From: Crotophaga sulcirostris
Lineage: Eukaryota > Chordata > Aves > Cuculiformes > Crotophagidae
Assembly: GCA_013397455.1 (NCBI GenBank)
Contig: VYZB01000122.1
Location: forward strand, 2,056,783 to 2,120,782
Direction of reading: 5' to 3'
Length of the DNA stretch: 64,000 nucleotides
Positions 1 through 13,324 of the stretch are shown here, in pieces; the first letter of the stretch is position 1, and each line of letters begins with the position of its first letter. Position numbers and translations under genes: made by a program. The notes under the pieces are model-generated. The model saw only the letters and a list, made by a program, of their open reading frames with translations. It ran no database searches and was not told the DNA's origin.

Positions 1-3000
1 GCACAGTTGTGAAAACCTTTCTTCCTTCTCTCCGCCGCTACACACCCAGCACCTTCCTTGGGCTCACAGTGTCACCCTTGTCGACTGGCCTCAACTGTTC
101 ACAGGATCTGACTCCTTTTGGATTAGATCATGAAACAAAGTTCCAGCTAACTATATTCACTGCTGCTGCACTACTTTTCTTAAATAGAGGTATACAATTA
201 GCTAATGAAATGCTTAACATAGAGTTTCTCTCACATATAACTGCATGAGACTTGATGGCTGTGTTAATGTAGATAATTGGTAGGCAGAAGGAGTTGCTAT
301 ATAGTATGAATTACAGAATATGAATATTATATGAATATAATATGAATTACAGAAAGTGAATCTCAAGTTGGAAAACTGGGTCAGGGTAATTGAAGTCATG
401 TTACCAGCTCTGAGGGTGGACACTATTTTCATATGCATGTTGAAGTTCTATGGATCTACAGGGCTTTCAGCAGTTCTCCAGGTATGAACTTTCCATACAG
501 CTTATTTGTTATTTGTTTTTTATTTCTTCCATGAATTATCACGTTCTTTGCTCTAGAGTTCTAATATTTATGGTATGATACTATGAACATGTTTATGGAG
601 ATAAGTTAATTTTTCAAACATATGAAGTGCACACTGAGTATATGCTTTAATTTATGGGATGGCTTTACTTATCTCTTTTGAGTTCCAGAAGTAAATGTGA
701 AATGGCAGCAACCTTGTTTTAACTCCTGGGGAGAGAGCCTGGGTTCAGTGTAGCTCCTTCATAACCCAGAGCCAATCCTCTCAGTTGTCTGAGAACTTAC
801 GATGAGCAGAAGACCTGTGAAGCATTATTGTTCAGTTTGGTGTGGTGTGGAAGCACAGTTCAAATAGGTTGGTTGACGTCTGCTTGAGTTCCATTAAGTA
901 TGGAGAACATGGATCAAAAAATATTTGTTTAAATTATCTGTAGTACAAAATATACTTGGAGATAATAGTAAGAACTTAAATGTAGCTTCTTTATTGCATT
1001 GTCAGCACATCCAGACCTTCTCTTCCTCCTGTGTCTTTAAATATCTCTTGAAAATCTTTGAAAGGTAGTTTTATTAACTTAACATAGTGCAGATGTCGCT
1101 AGCTATAAGGAATAAGTCACAATGACTTGTAGTGTTGTGTCAAAAATATCATTAAGAGCCCTAGAAAAAAGGGAGCAATTAATGAACAGTCTTCACTATG
1201 AACAAATGTCAGAGACTCCTTCAGGGCTAAGCTGCTTCTGTGCCATATTCATTAATTGCTCTTTTGAACAAAGTTGGTGTTGATGACTGAGTTTAATTAA
1301 GCATACCTGAAAAAATCCACAAAAAAAGAGTTCTGAAGTATTAGAATGAAAAATTTGCATTTAATTTAATAAATTAAGACTTTTGCCTTCTCAGGGGGCT
1401 TTTATACTTCATGTCACTATTTCTGGCTGTCATTTCCCCTAACTATTTGGATTGTCTTCATTGGAGAATTTGGCAGAAGATATGTCCTATTGTTTTCTTC
1501 AGAATGCGTGCCAAATACCATGCTCACATTTAAATCTCTATGATTAAAAATTTATTAAACTCTGTCAAAATGAAAGAAAACTCTCAGAACAGATCTCGGT
1601 CTCCCTGTTCAAATGTGGCAGGTAAGGGAAGAAATGCATGTGAGCAGAAAAGTTGAAATCTTAAACCCTAATTGCAAAAGCTCATTCTGAACTTGCTGAG
1701 CCTATACCTTGGTTAAAAATATCTACTTGGGAAAACTAGACAGCAGCTCTGTAGTATAAACTCTTATGCAAAACTTGATTGTTGTACTCAGTGACTTACA
1801 AGTCTTAAACTAAAGCGATGATGGTGGTCCCCAACCTCCATGTTATTATGTGGAATATAGTAACATATTTATCACCGTTTTTGTTTGTTACATTTCTGAT
1901 TCTATTTTTCCACTCAATATGACAAAGGCAGGTGTGATCAGAATAGCACAGACGTCTTGAAGAGTCTACCTGGAAGGTGAAGGCTATTTCTGTAGGATTT
2001 TTCTTTGCATTGAACTGAAAGTTGTAATAATGTATATAAAATACTGTTATTTTGGGTTTGGATGAGAAAGTCTTTGGGAGAAGAGGGAAGACTAATACAC
2101 ATCACAGCTGACTTCTAATTATACTCTTTCCAGGTACTTATTTTAATTTTATTCATAAGTTCTATTGTGTAAAGTCAATCAAAATATGAAGAAGAGTTTT
2201 GCGAAAGAATTTTGTAGTAGTTTGCTGTTTTGAGCCAAGTTGTATCTGGAAGCTTTAATAGCTTTACAGTACCACTTTAGAAGTGGAGATGTGCCACTAG
2301 ATGGACGTGTCAGAACTTAGTAAAAATAACATATCCTATACCGGGCATGTATCCAGGAATCTAAAATTAGCATTGTATCCTGGATATGATACTGCAGGTG
2401 GTCACAAACACTAAATAGTATTCAGCAACCTCTGTTATTGAAGCAGGTCTTAACATATTTATTTTAAAAATTTAATGGTTTTATGCAAGGCTGACTTACT
2501 GTTATTGCGTTATTCTTTATATGGCATCAAAAAGTACAATATGTGTCATAGATATTAAAACAAAGTCTTGGTCAGAGATGTTTCACATGGCCCTATGTAA
2601 ATGGAAGTTGGTTGAGCAATTCCAGCTGACAAGCTGGGAGTGCAAGCAGTTCCTGACTTACTTCTGATATCCTACGTAAACACACAGTCAGCTGGTGGGA
2701 TTGCGAGTGATTTGTTTCATTTTATATTATTTTACTCATAGCATTTCAGTAGAGTTTGGCCAAATAAGCTTGAGAATAAGTGCTATCACCTGTATTAAGG
2801 GAATGTAAAGGATGAGGGGAAAAAAAAGAACTCTGGTATTATGGTTTGATGAATTGCTTGCATCTTTATGCAAGTTACAGTAGGTTCTGATCAGTTGTAC
2901 AGGGAAAGTTTGCACTGACTTTTTCTTTCCATTATTCTGCCATCTTCTGCTCCTGTATGGAAAAAATGAGGCTTTTTAAGGACTATAAGCAGGGGGTTTC

Positions 3001-6000
3001 TTTAAAACCCTTTGGAATGACCTGTACAATTAACATATGATTTTCTTATGATTTACTTTTTGATTATAGGTGTTAATTCTTGTGTTTGCTTTCAGAGAGT
3101 GGTAACAAGGATGAGTGTTTCTCACACTCTCTCTAGGTATATATGTCTGTGTGTATGGAGGGAGATGCAAGAGACAGAATTCTGTGTAAATGTAAATATT
3201 CTTAGAGGACAAACAGGGAGAAAATTGTTTCCTTTATTTGTTATATTTTAACTATATATGACCACAGTGTTTTTATTTTACATTCAAACAGAGTATATTA
3301 GTATTTTTTTTGGATATTATCGCTAACAAGACTCGCTTCTGGCTTTTAAGAACATGATTTTTTAAATAAGGTGAGTGGCTTCTGTTCCATGTTTTCAGGT
3401 TTGTCTGCAGATCTGTATTGCTTTGCTCACACTTTTTTTTTTAAAGCATGGATTCTTATAATTCTTTGTCATACTGAATAGTTATGAGCATTTTAACAAC
3501 TTCTTGGGGGATAAAAAATATTTCTTCCTCTTAAATTATGTCAAATATTTTCATTTAGTATCACTTAGAGGAGTTTAGGTACTGCTGGGATGAAGAGGTA
3601 ACATTTTTGGAGGTAACATTCACTGCTACAGTAAGAAAAAGAGAAAGCTATTCACACATGCAGAAGTGCTGATAAAACAAGGACAGTGGGTAAGGCAGAA
3701 GGGTAATTTGTCCAAAGATTCATGGCAGAGGCTTTTTCTGTTTATTTGCCATAGTAGGTTAGTGGCTTTGAGATAGTGATGGGATCCAAGGTGCACTTGT
3801 GCTTCGAAAGCTGAGGGATGAAAAAACCCTTGTATGAAATGTTTAATAGAAGTATTTTTAAGTGATCACATTTTTTCTCTCTCCTGGCATTATGAGACCA
3901 TTTTTCAGAAAGCAGATCTCCAGGATAGTGTTCTCTTTTGTCCTTTCTCTGCATTCATGAATCTGCACTTAGGAAAGGGGAAGTGATTTGGAAGTGTAAT
4001 GGTAGCCAGCACCTGTACAGAAGCCTACCCTTTCCACCACCTGATAAAGGGATGAGGTGATGACTTTCCTAGTTCTTCCTCATCTATGAAATATTACATT
4101 CCAAATGGTTCATGTCTTTATGGAAATGGTGAGGAATCCTAAACTCAGTGGCCTAAGCAAGTTTTGATTTTTATTTTAGTTATACGTCTTTGCTATTGTG
4201 GGAACACTAAAAAGCAGGTGTTTTCAGGAGCAAAAGTAAGCTTTTGCTCACGAAAATAAAGGATCTTGGTTTCTTCTTTGCATCTTGGAGGAGCAGATGT
4301 TACAGCCGTGCTGCCATGGAAGTGAATGGCAATACAAGAGTATCGGCTACAACGTCACTCAGCTCACTAGTTTGAAGCAGAAATGAGTTCTGCAGATCTG
4401 GTTTGTTTTCCAAGTTAAATTTATGTGTGTATGTTTCTTGTTCTTCACCTGCAAGGAAGCAGTAGATGCAAGCACTAAAAAGAACCTTCTTTAAAATGTT
4501 CTAATTGTTTTCTAAGACTTATTTAAAAGACAACGACAAAAACACCCAACAATGACAACAACAATGATACAAACCCCTAGGAAACTTACCAGTGTAATAC
4601 CTGTTTCAAATACAACAATTTTACTGGCCTAGCTGGGGGGCTGGCAAAATCTCCTCAAGGCAGAGCTCATTTCTGGACTCTTGTCTTCCTCCTACCCCTC
4701 AGCTTCTGGTAGGAGCACCCTGCAGAAGTGAAGCATTCCTGTTCCTCATACATCTCCAAACAAGTCACATTTGTGTCTGGGATGGTTCAACTCTTCTTAT
4801 AAAATGATTTAAACTTCGCATAAATAAATGATTCCCATATTGTTGTTAGTTTTAACACTAATTTTAGACAAAGATGTTTTAGATATGGAAATAATCCTCC
4901 ATCTCACTTGTGTAGATGACAACTGGAGCCTTGCATGAGAAGTGGAAAACATGACTAGTTCTTTACGAAGTGACATTTCAGGACAGATTGACAAACAGTT
5001 TGAATGACATTTGAAAACGCAAGATGTTGTAAGAACTCGCTGCCTTGGCTAAATGTAAACACTGCTGGGAGAAAAAAACGCTTTTATTTAAGAAAGAAAA
5101 AAGGTAGGGGAGAGAAAACAAGCTATGCTTTAAGCTGTTTCTTTATATGATTAACACCTGGACTGTCTTGAGAAAAAGGCCTTTCTGCTTTTATAATTTC
5201 AGTGTGGTTATTGACTGAGCAGTAGGGTGCTTTTTTTCTTTATCTGATGCCTTACTGAGTTCTTTGCTGTGTCCTGATTCTGTTAGGAAGGTAAAATTGG
5301 AATTTTAGCTATCAGGCATAGAAATCATTAACAACATTTATTGACTTCTAAACACTCTTTTGTTATCTTAATGCTGTCATATCACTCTTATCCACTTTCC
5401 GCAAAACATAAGTGAAAACAATGAAATTTCTCAACTCTTGTGGACGGGTAACAGACTGGAGAAGATTTTATCTGAGAAAACATCATTCAAGGTGAAGCTA
5501 TAAGAAACTGCATCTGCTAGCAGTAAGATCAGCTTTAACAAAGAAATCTCCACTAAAGAGTCTGTGTGGCTTTTCTAGTTTGTCCTTCACATTAAACCAA
5601 GAGACATTTTACAGAGGTCAAATAAGAAGGTTGTAATGAAAGTGACACAGAAATCCATTAATGCTGACTTCAGATTTTTAGTTTTCAGTGTCTATAGCTT
5701 TATTGCATAGCAAAGTTCAGGTTTTATGGTAACAATTAATGCTCTGGTTTTGATTCTTGAAATTTGATTTATGTATGAAACTCCTTCAAAAGGGTAGGTG
5801 CTCAATGGCAGACTGCTTCAGGGTGAGGAAGTGAGTAAGAGGAATTAAGTGCAGCTTTAAAGTGGTGGTCCTGTTTACCAAAGGACATTCCCCATAAGGA
5901 GTAATAATATCCTGTCATGCTAAGAAATGAAGAAAAAGTAGAGTAGATAATTAAAATTAAAAAGCAAAGAATTCTTTTAATAGACCAGAAAGTAGGACAC

Positions 6001-7742
6001 AAAACTTAAAAGCTAAAAAGGAAGCATACTATAAAAATGTAAACTTTTTGTAATACATTAGCAAGTCAATAAAATGTTCTTATATTTCACTTTGTATTTG
6101 GAACCGGAGCAACATACAGATTCATCTTGCTGGAAATGTATGATGATATATCCTTAGAAACTTGCAAATTTCTTTGCATATTAAATATAGTGAGGGAGTT
6201 TGTAGATTGATAGATTAGCGAGAAGTAAGTTAAAAAGAGATTTAGATGGTTACAGTTATTTTATATTGATTTTCATTGTCTGGGGGTGGTGAGTTCTCCC
6301 ATGTTTCAGATTACGTGGTGTGAAAGTTGAGATTGGTGACAAAAATCTGCTTTCTAACACTATAACTGTATCAGAGCAAACCTTTGGCCTTTTTGGTATG
6401 GATTACATGTGTTCTGAAGATGAGAGAGCTGGAGCTTTCTTTTTTGTCCCCTTTAAGTTAGGCATTGTTAAACAAAATGAAAGATTTACCCTATTTGCTA
6501 AACTTTGTTTTTTTGCCACTTCTATGTGCTTTTGGTTTCATAGATCATCCCTACTTCGTAAATTTATCAGACAATAACATCTTCCACTTAGATGTCCTGT
6601 GCCAGCAGACATTGGGAGATTACAATACTCATTAGATCTCCATCTGTGGACTGTATTATTCTGTGTTGATTTGAAAAATGTATTTATTAGTATACTTTCT
6701 GGATGCTGATTGTGTCATGCTGCCAAAGGAAAAAAAAATGTCCTTTCCATTTATTGTGTTTTTATGAATTTAAGCAGGTTTTACAAAGCTTCTATCAGGT
6801 TACAGTGCTGTGGGTGTATGTAGAATAGTTGCTAAAAATTTGTGTGAGAAAGATAAAAGGAAGGTCAAGATGAGTAGGCAGGAAGTAGTAGGGTGTTAGG
6901 AGATGGGTTTGGAGTGAGTTCAGAGCAAAGAGGCTGATCAGGATGTGTGGGAAACAGATATGTTGTTCTCGGCTGTAAGACGCGGAAGGCTGGTATTAAT
7001 TTGTCAGGAGGAATGTGATGAAAAATGAGACTTGGAAAACTGAAGGTTTAAAAGCAATCTTTGATGTATTGTGAAATATGTGGCTGGTGACATTTTCTAA
7101 AAGCAAAGTGGCATGCCATCAGCTCTACTTTACATGAGGACTTCTAGTTTTTTTCTCTTTTATTTCAGTACTCTGGGACAATAATAAAAAGAGACATTGG
7201 TTATATAATGGGCTATAGAAGGAAGGTGATGCAGATGTGCTGCAAGTGGCACCTGAGGTTACAGTGTAGCACTGCACAGGTGCAGGGAGCCATCTCACAG
7301 CCAGTGCTGCAGCTAGGCTTGGGGCTGCCCGGCTCACGGGGCAAGGAGACTGCATGGGGACTTCACAGCGAGCTGACAGTATTAGCTCGGTAAATAGCTC
7401 TGAGGCACTATCCTGTTGCATCACTTTAAAAGGGATTAAAGTGATCATGAGGTCATGTCTAGGGTGATACTCCCTCTGGTACTCCTTGGCAGCGATTTTC
7501 CATCAGCTTTGCTGAAGCGCATCTCTGGGTAAGAACCACCTGATGTCTCTGTGACCTGTGGTACTTGTCTTTGTCACTGACTGTGCACAGAGCACAAAGG
7601 TACCTATGTACTCACTCATGGAAATTTGGTGTTCAAGTTTTCTACTGAAAGTACACTAAAGTCAAGTCTTTATGGGACACTTGATTTTTAAATAAAAACC
7701 CTAAAATGCCTCAGTCCTGTTAATTAATGCATCCCATGCATA
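1..7742. other. AT-rich non-coding stretch, no gene recognised
   Basis: I see no repeat family and no convincing coding segment here. Local structure includes a 14-bp direct repeat at 305-318 and 341-354, a 14-bp perfect inverted repeat at 1173-1186/1248-1261, a 9-bp inverted repeat at 2350-2358/2378-2386, and a patch at about 7230-7400 that is clearly richer in G+C than its surroundings but that I cannot assign to a family. Acceptor-like sites followed by open stretches occur near 3096 and 6310, but neither has a good donor. The stretch is most simply read as intron or intergenic DNA. Confidence 0.6.
1173..1261. repeat. Perfect 14-bp inverted repeat with 61-nt spacer
   Basis: GAGCAATTAATGAA at 1173-1186 returns as its exact reverse complement at 1248-1261. 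The spacer is 61 nt. No transposase-like sequence lies between or next to the arms, and I could not identify a flanking target-site duplication. It could be a chance hairpin, a remnant of a small inverted-repeat element, or two oppositely oriented copies of one AT-rich binding site. Confidence 0.55.
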
Positions 7743-7910
7743 GATATAGACTAGGGACGGAGTGGCTGGAGAGTAGTCAGGCGGAAAGGGACCTGGGAGT
7801 GCTGGTTGACAGGAAGCTCAACATGAGCCAGCAGTGTGCCCAGGTGGCCAAGAAGGCCAATGGCATCCTGGCCTGCATCAGGAATAGTGTGGCGAGCAGG
7901 ACCAGAGAAG
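7743..7910 (+). mobile_element. CR1 LINE fragment (ORF2 C-terminal region), cut by the assembly gap
   Basis: The sequence matches the late part of the chicken repeat 1 (CR1) non-LTR retrotransposon in the sense direction. Translation gives the conserved end of the reverse transcriptase, including RDLGVLVD, a near-consensus [16 protein letters not shown] stretch and a VASRTRE-like segment. The frame from about 7727 stays open to 7910, where the run of N begins. The 5' part of the element is missing, as is usual for 5'-truncated CR1 copies. No CR1 sequence resumes after the gap, so the 3' end lies within the N run. This fragment is less eroded than most other CR1 copies in the window, which suggests a fairly young insertion. 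It is not a functional gene. Confidence 0.93.
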
Positions 7911-8515
7911 NNNNNNNNNNNNNNNNNNNNNNNNNNNNNNNNNNNNNNNNNNNNNNNNNNNNNNNNNNNNNNNNNNNNNNNNNNNNNNNNNNNNNNNNNN
8001 NNNNNNNNNNNNNNNNNNNNNNNNNNNNNNNNNNNNNNNNNNNNNNNNNNNNNNNNNNNNNNNNNNNNNNNNNNNNNNNNNNNNNNNNNNNNNNNNNNNN
8101 NNNNNNNNNNNNNNNNNNNNNNNNNNNNNNNNNNNNNNNNNNNNNNNNNNNNNNNNNNNNNNNNNNNNNNNNNNNNNNNNNNNNNNNNNNNNNNNNNNNN
8201 NNNNNNNNNNNNNNNNNNNNNNNNNNNNNNNNNNNNNNNNNNNNNNNNNNNNNNNNNNNNNNNNNNNNNNNNNNNNNNNNNNNNNNNNNNNNNNNNNNNN
8301 NNNNNNNNNNNNNNNNNNNNNNNNNNNNNNNNNNNNNNNNNNNNNNNNNNNNNNNNNNNNNNNNNNNNNNNNNNNNNNNNNNNNNNNNNNNNNNNNNNNN
8401 NNNNNNNNNNNNNNNNNNNNNNNNNNNNNNNNNNNNNNNNNNNNNNNNNNNNNNNNNNNNNNNNNNNNNNNNNNNNNNNNNNNNNNNNNNNNNNNNNNNN
8501 NNNNNNNNNNNNNNN
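7911..8515. other. Assembly gap (605 N)
   Basis: This is an unbroken run of N. It begins inside a CR1 element and ends in AT-rich DNA that is not CR1, so the CR1 3' end and some unique sequence are missing. Open frames spanning the gap have no meaning. Confidence 0.99.
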
Positions 8516-9833
8516 CAGAATAATAATTTTAGTTACATTCATAGTAATAATTTTGATTGTACAATAGAGGGAAGGAAAACTTGCCTTGACATGAAATGCC
8601 AAATGCAGCCTGGCACTGGACTGCAGAAGGTGTTTCTGAGGGATGCTGGACTTGCAGTTTGCAAAAATCCTAGTTGGAAGAGTTAGAGTCCTGTTTGGTT
8701 TTGAACATGTTTGCAAATGCTTGCTGAGACTTCTGCTTTGTGACTGTAGTTGCTGCTGGCCTCTTTGAAACATACAGAAGCATGTTTGCTGTATTGTGGT
8801 GATTAGAAAATATTAATTTCATCACACACCTAAGTCCCTAATGAAAGGTTGACTATTTTCTGCCACTGTTAATTTCTTAACTTTTTGCTAATGTAATTGC
8901 TGCTTTGATTACAGAATGCCAAATTGAATTTGGGGACATATGCAATTTTCTTTTACCACTAGTCTAGTCAAATAATTTTTAATGAGACAAAGGGCCAGTC
9001 GAACACTCAAATTGGTTTGTTTACTTCAGTAGTTTAACTGCATTAAAATCAAAGAGCTTGCATTGGAAGGGGGTAATCTGTGTCATTGCTGGACGCCATT
9101 AATCACCCCCTTGACTGAGTGCAACAGTTTTGAAAAGTGACTTGTACATGATTGAATAACTTTACTCTCTACACCATTAATAGTTCCCAGCAGGTAGCTG
9201 GTGTGCAATCACAAACATCTGTGCATTTGAAAATTTCCGCTTTTGCAAACGGACACACACATTTACAAAGAAAAATAAAAGAAATAAAAAGGAGAATTGG
9301 TTTTTACATGAGTGGCTTTTTGGAAAAAGGACTAACTGGAAATATTTCTGCTTTGACTCTTGTATGTGATCATATCATCTGAGTTTATCTTTAGATCTTT
9401 ATGCTCTTGATGACTTTAGAATTCTTTTTTATTTTTAATTTACTTTCATTATTTTGGCTCCATGGGATCTTTCTGACATTTGATATACAGTAGTGAAAGA
9501 AAACGTATTCTGCTTGCCAAATAACTCATGAATGTTTGTGTTTTAACAGTGTGTTTAAAGTAAATGTATCTACTTGCCCTAGACGCTGAGGAGTGTGCAT
9601 GGATTATTCCAAACTGATGGTTCCAACTCTTTTGGAAACCAGCTTAACAGAATGGAGAACAAAGATTGTTTCTCCAGGCTATCCTACTTCTAAATTGGTC
9701 CTTAAGACAAGCATATAAATACAAAGGCAAAGAGGGCTGGGCAGTGACTATGCTTTCCCTCTGTATTGTGTTTCCCGGTGCTGCTTTGGTTGCGCACTGT
9801 GCCCCAAGTGGATGCTGTGGTTTTGTTGTTACT
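8516..9833. other. AT-rich non-coding stretch with a conserved-element-like patch
   Basis: No gene or repeat family is recognised. About 8920-9140 has the look of a conserved non-coding element: low complexity is absent, homeodomain-type cores such as ATTAATCA recur, and no repeat is detectable. This is an impression from composition only. Confidence 0.45.
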
Positions 9834-9920
9834 GTCACAGAATCATTGCTGGGTAGGTTTGGTGGAACTAATGGAGATTGTTTGGTCAACCACCTCTGTT
9901 TGAGCTGAGTGTGTGTTTAG
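9834..9920 (-). mobile_element. Eroded CR1 3'-end remnant (antisense)
   Basis: Read on the plus strand this follows the order of a reverse-complemented CR1 3' end: a CACAGAATCAT tail motif, a diverged GGTTTGG..GGAA segment, then a GGAGAT..GGTCAACCACCTCTG block in place of the usual GGAGATCATCTAGTCCAACC. Divergence is high and the boundaries are approximate. A chance resemblance is possible. Confidence 0.4.
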
Positions 9921-12900
9921 GTTTAGCCTCTTCTAGCATGTTTTATGGAGGACCTTAACTTGAGAAACTTTACAGTCTCGTAGACTTCCAGTATTTGGCC
10001 TAAATATCCCATAGAGAATTAACCTGATTAACCTGAAACTGGCGTCTTGAAAGCGTGAGATTGATAGTGCTCTTTCACAATTGACTTTTCACTGTTCTTG
10101 CAGTGGAAAGACCTCGGCTAAGAGAACTTGGTAGGTATTAAAAAGAAAAGAGAGAAAAAAAATCTCAAAGGAAGAAAGAGTGCCTCCTTTATCGGTCAAA
10201 GATAATTGGTTCTGTATTGAACATGCATTTTATGTTATCTATGGGCAAAGATATGACAGACTTAATCAGTTTCATGAAGCAGTCAAAATTTACTGTGTAA
10301 TTGAAAGGTGAAAGGTTTGCATCCATTAAACAAATTGGTGCTGGTGTAAAATAAAGATATCCTTGAGTCGGAATTCTAACAATTCATAATTAAAAGGAGA
10401 GTGAGATGAATTGTGTGTGCTGTCTTAACCGCTGCACAGAATGGGACTCTTAGGTAAATATCTATTTATCTCGAATATGTTAGAAAAAGTTGGTGTATAG
10501 TGGAAAAATAGGATATTTAAAGTTTCCGTTAAATTCTTCTTTGATGAAGTTAACTATGATCTTAAAAGACAGGACTTCTTTTCTTATTTAACTGTTGTTG
10601 CTGGTGTGGGAAAAGTCAAATGGGTTGAGAGTTTTCACTTTACTACCATGTGGGGAAATTGGTGTGTTACGCTTTCTCAAGTAACTTGTGCAGCTACTGA
10701 GATGAGACTCCCTTTGACTTCAGTTTGCCACCTAAGAGGTCCCATATCCCTGAAAATCCCCCTAATCTGTTCTTTGTGAGCTTCTAATCTGTTTAACTTC
10801 TGGGGCCTGTGGTTCTAAATGTAAGGAAATGTACTTGTCCCTGGTGTCTTAGTCTGAGCACCTATGGGGTGGTGCCAGATTCTGAGCAGGATTCATGAGT
10901 TTCAAGCTCCTGAGATGTGTTCTGGCTTGTCACCTGAACTGGTCATTCCTATTGTTGATAAAGAAATGGTGGAAAAAGCATGACTGGCATATAGATCATG
11001 ATGTGTCATTTGTTTTTGCCCAATAACCTCATGTTTCTTTTGTCCATCTGTTGTATTACCCATTTCCTTTTATTTAGATCCAGAAAATTACTATGTAATT
11101 AAAAGCAAATCCACGCTAACAGAGATGACCCTTGTACAAATACTTCCCTGCAGAATTCCTGTAGCCAGAGGATCTTGAGCAGCTCTAATACTAGTGAGGT
11201 GGCAAAGGTGGCTTTCAAAATTCCTGTGCCAACAGTGGATTTCCTCTCTGACCGTATTGATGGTCCTGATCCTGATTAATGCCTTCCACTCCCCAAACTA
11301 TTTGTATGTGTATATATTGTAATAAGCAAGACAGGGTCTTTGTGTGTCAAGACCAGGAAAATGAGTTTTCATTCTATCTAGGGACAATCGATAACAGGAC
11401 AATCATTAGCAACTGGCACTTGTCCTGGAACATATACTACAGATGCTATTAAAAGAATGTGACTGTAGATTAAAACTCTCTTTAGCATGAACATCCAGTA
11501 GATCATCATAAGGACACAGCATAAATAATATTTAAGTTTTAGAATGCTTTTCCTTGTAAAATAAATGAAGTGAAGAAATCCTCCATGATTTTTTTTTTAA
11601 TATATTTTGTCTGCTCTACTGCTTGTAGGTAATGTTGGATTATTCACATGCAAATAGTTTGTTGTGAATTTCTGTCTAAGATTTTTACTTTCATTATTGG
11701 TGACTGAAACTCGGTTACTTATCTGTTCTTTCTGTTCTCTGCTGTAACTGTCAATACTGGTGCCCAATCTGCTGATGGACTTAGTGATGCCAAGATGGGT
11801 TTCGACCGTCAGTATTTTTGATAGGCAATCAGCAAATGGTGATGCAAACTAATCATAAACTGAGACTTGATCCACACAGGCACTGGTAGGCAGGCAGATT
11901 TGGATACTGTGTTCACTCTTTACTTGTGCACACACAGTTGCTGGTTTATGTCAGTTTGGAGATTTTTCTAGTGAAGTTTTTCATGCCTTTGGGGGCTGCT
12001 GGGTAGGTAGGTCTTCCTGAGTCAACTCCAGTGCCTCCTGCACACTAAACAGTGTGCTCTGTCTGTACCTCCTGTTGCAGCTCTGTATAAGTGAGACCTT
12101 CTTGCTCAGCTGTGAGTAACTGCAGTAACTCTCCTCGGATCTACAGATTCGGTCTCGTAGATGCTCTGTATTGGAGCTTATGTCTTTAGAGACCATGATA
12201 ACTGAAGCTGACCAAAACTAAGCAGCCTTTACAAGATGTAATGAAAATAAACAAGCATGTACTTTCAATTCCTTGATGTCTTCATTACTTTGATGGTTTT
12301 GGACTGAGACTGTAATTTAATCATCTAAAGTGTCAGCTTCCTTTGTTTATACTTGGCTTCTCTTCTCAATTATGAAGTCCCACTCTTTCTTGTGCTTGCA
12401 GCAAAATGTTTTTTTGTTTCTTTTTTTTTCCTTCTAATTTGGTAATCAATAAATACAATCATATGTTGTGCTTGTGCCTAAGTTTCTTCTGCTTCTATCA
12501 TTGTTTGACACGAAGTGTTAATAATAAAATTTTGTTTTCCTGTTGCGGTAGAGAATTTTCTAGTTAAAACCTGGACTGCTGAAGAACATTGGGGAAATAT
12601 AGGTTGCATGACCAAATCGAGGCCTGGATATTTAAAGAAAAAAGCCCCAATACCGTAAGAAATTGCTGAACAAGCCTAACTACCTGAATTTTGTGGCGTA
12701 GTTTCTATACTGTTCCAAATCCTTCATCTTCACTTCTTTTCTGTTTTAGATGTGGCAGCAAAAGCTGTTTGCAGTCTTGCACCATGGCCTATGGCAGGGA
12801 AGTGACCTGAATTCAACAGTTTTTACTGTCCCTGCAAGTTCTACATTATAATGATATTTTTTTAAGCAGTAGCTTTGTGTTAGTATATAAGACAGATTCT

Positions 12901-13324
12901 GATAAAATGAACTGCCAGGAGAAACATTTTGCTCTGGAAATAGTTCCCTTGAAGGACCAATTGAGGATTAACGCATTAATCTGTGACTTTTAAGAATAAT
13001 GAGTTAGTAAGAGTTGACCTACAATAAAATATGATGAACTGTGTGAGATAAAAACACTTTCTTTTTGAATACTTATCCATTACTGTTATATTTGTTTTGA
13101 ATACTTTTGGTCTTATTCTGAAATACTTGCGTATGTAGCTATTTTCACAGGCTCCATTGGGGTGGTTATGTGTATTACTTTTACAGTATAGCTCTGAAGA
13201 GTGTAGGTTTTCTAAGTTTTATAGGAACTATTTTATGCTTTTCATCTTCAGATATGAATTTTTAGTGCTGAGTATTAAATATCAATATTTGTACTTAAAG
13301 CAAAATATATGGCTGGTCAATAAA
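9921..13324. other. AT-rich non-coding stretch
   Basis: No repeat family is recognised. It contains a possible 27-nt microexon (10104-10130) and a minus-strand open stretch at 11981-12220 of higher G+C that starts after an acceptor-like site and has an ATG in good context at 12196. Neither is strong enough to call a gene. Confidence 0.5.
10104..10130 (+). other. Candidate 27-nt microexon
   Basis: A strong acceptor (pyrimidine-rich ACTTTTCACTGTTCTTGCAG ending at 10103) is followed 27 nt later by a G|GTAGGT donor at 10131. The 27 nt are open in two frames, one giving ERPRLRELG and the other GKTSAKRT, and the length is a multiple of three. Vertebrate genomes do carry microexons of this size. 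Without transcript data a chance pairing of splice-like sites in an intron is the more likely explanation. Confidence 0.2.

Noticed and set aside
6310..6577. Acceptor-like site followed by an open, protein-like frame
   Set aside because: No credible donor follows, and the second half reads as AT-rich noise. Nothing supports it as an exon.
7727..8773. Long open frames on both strands across the N run
   Set aside because: They are open only because N cannot encode a stop. Only the 7743-7910 part is real sequence, and it is CR1.
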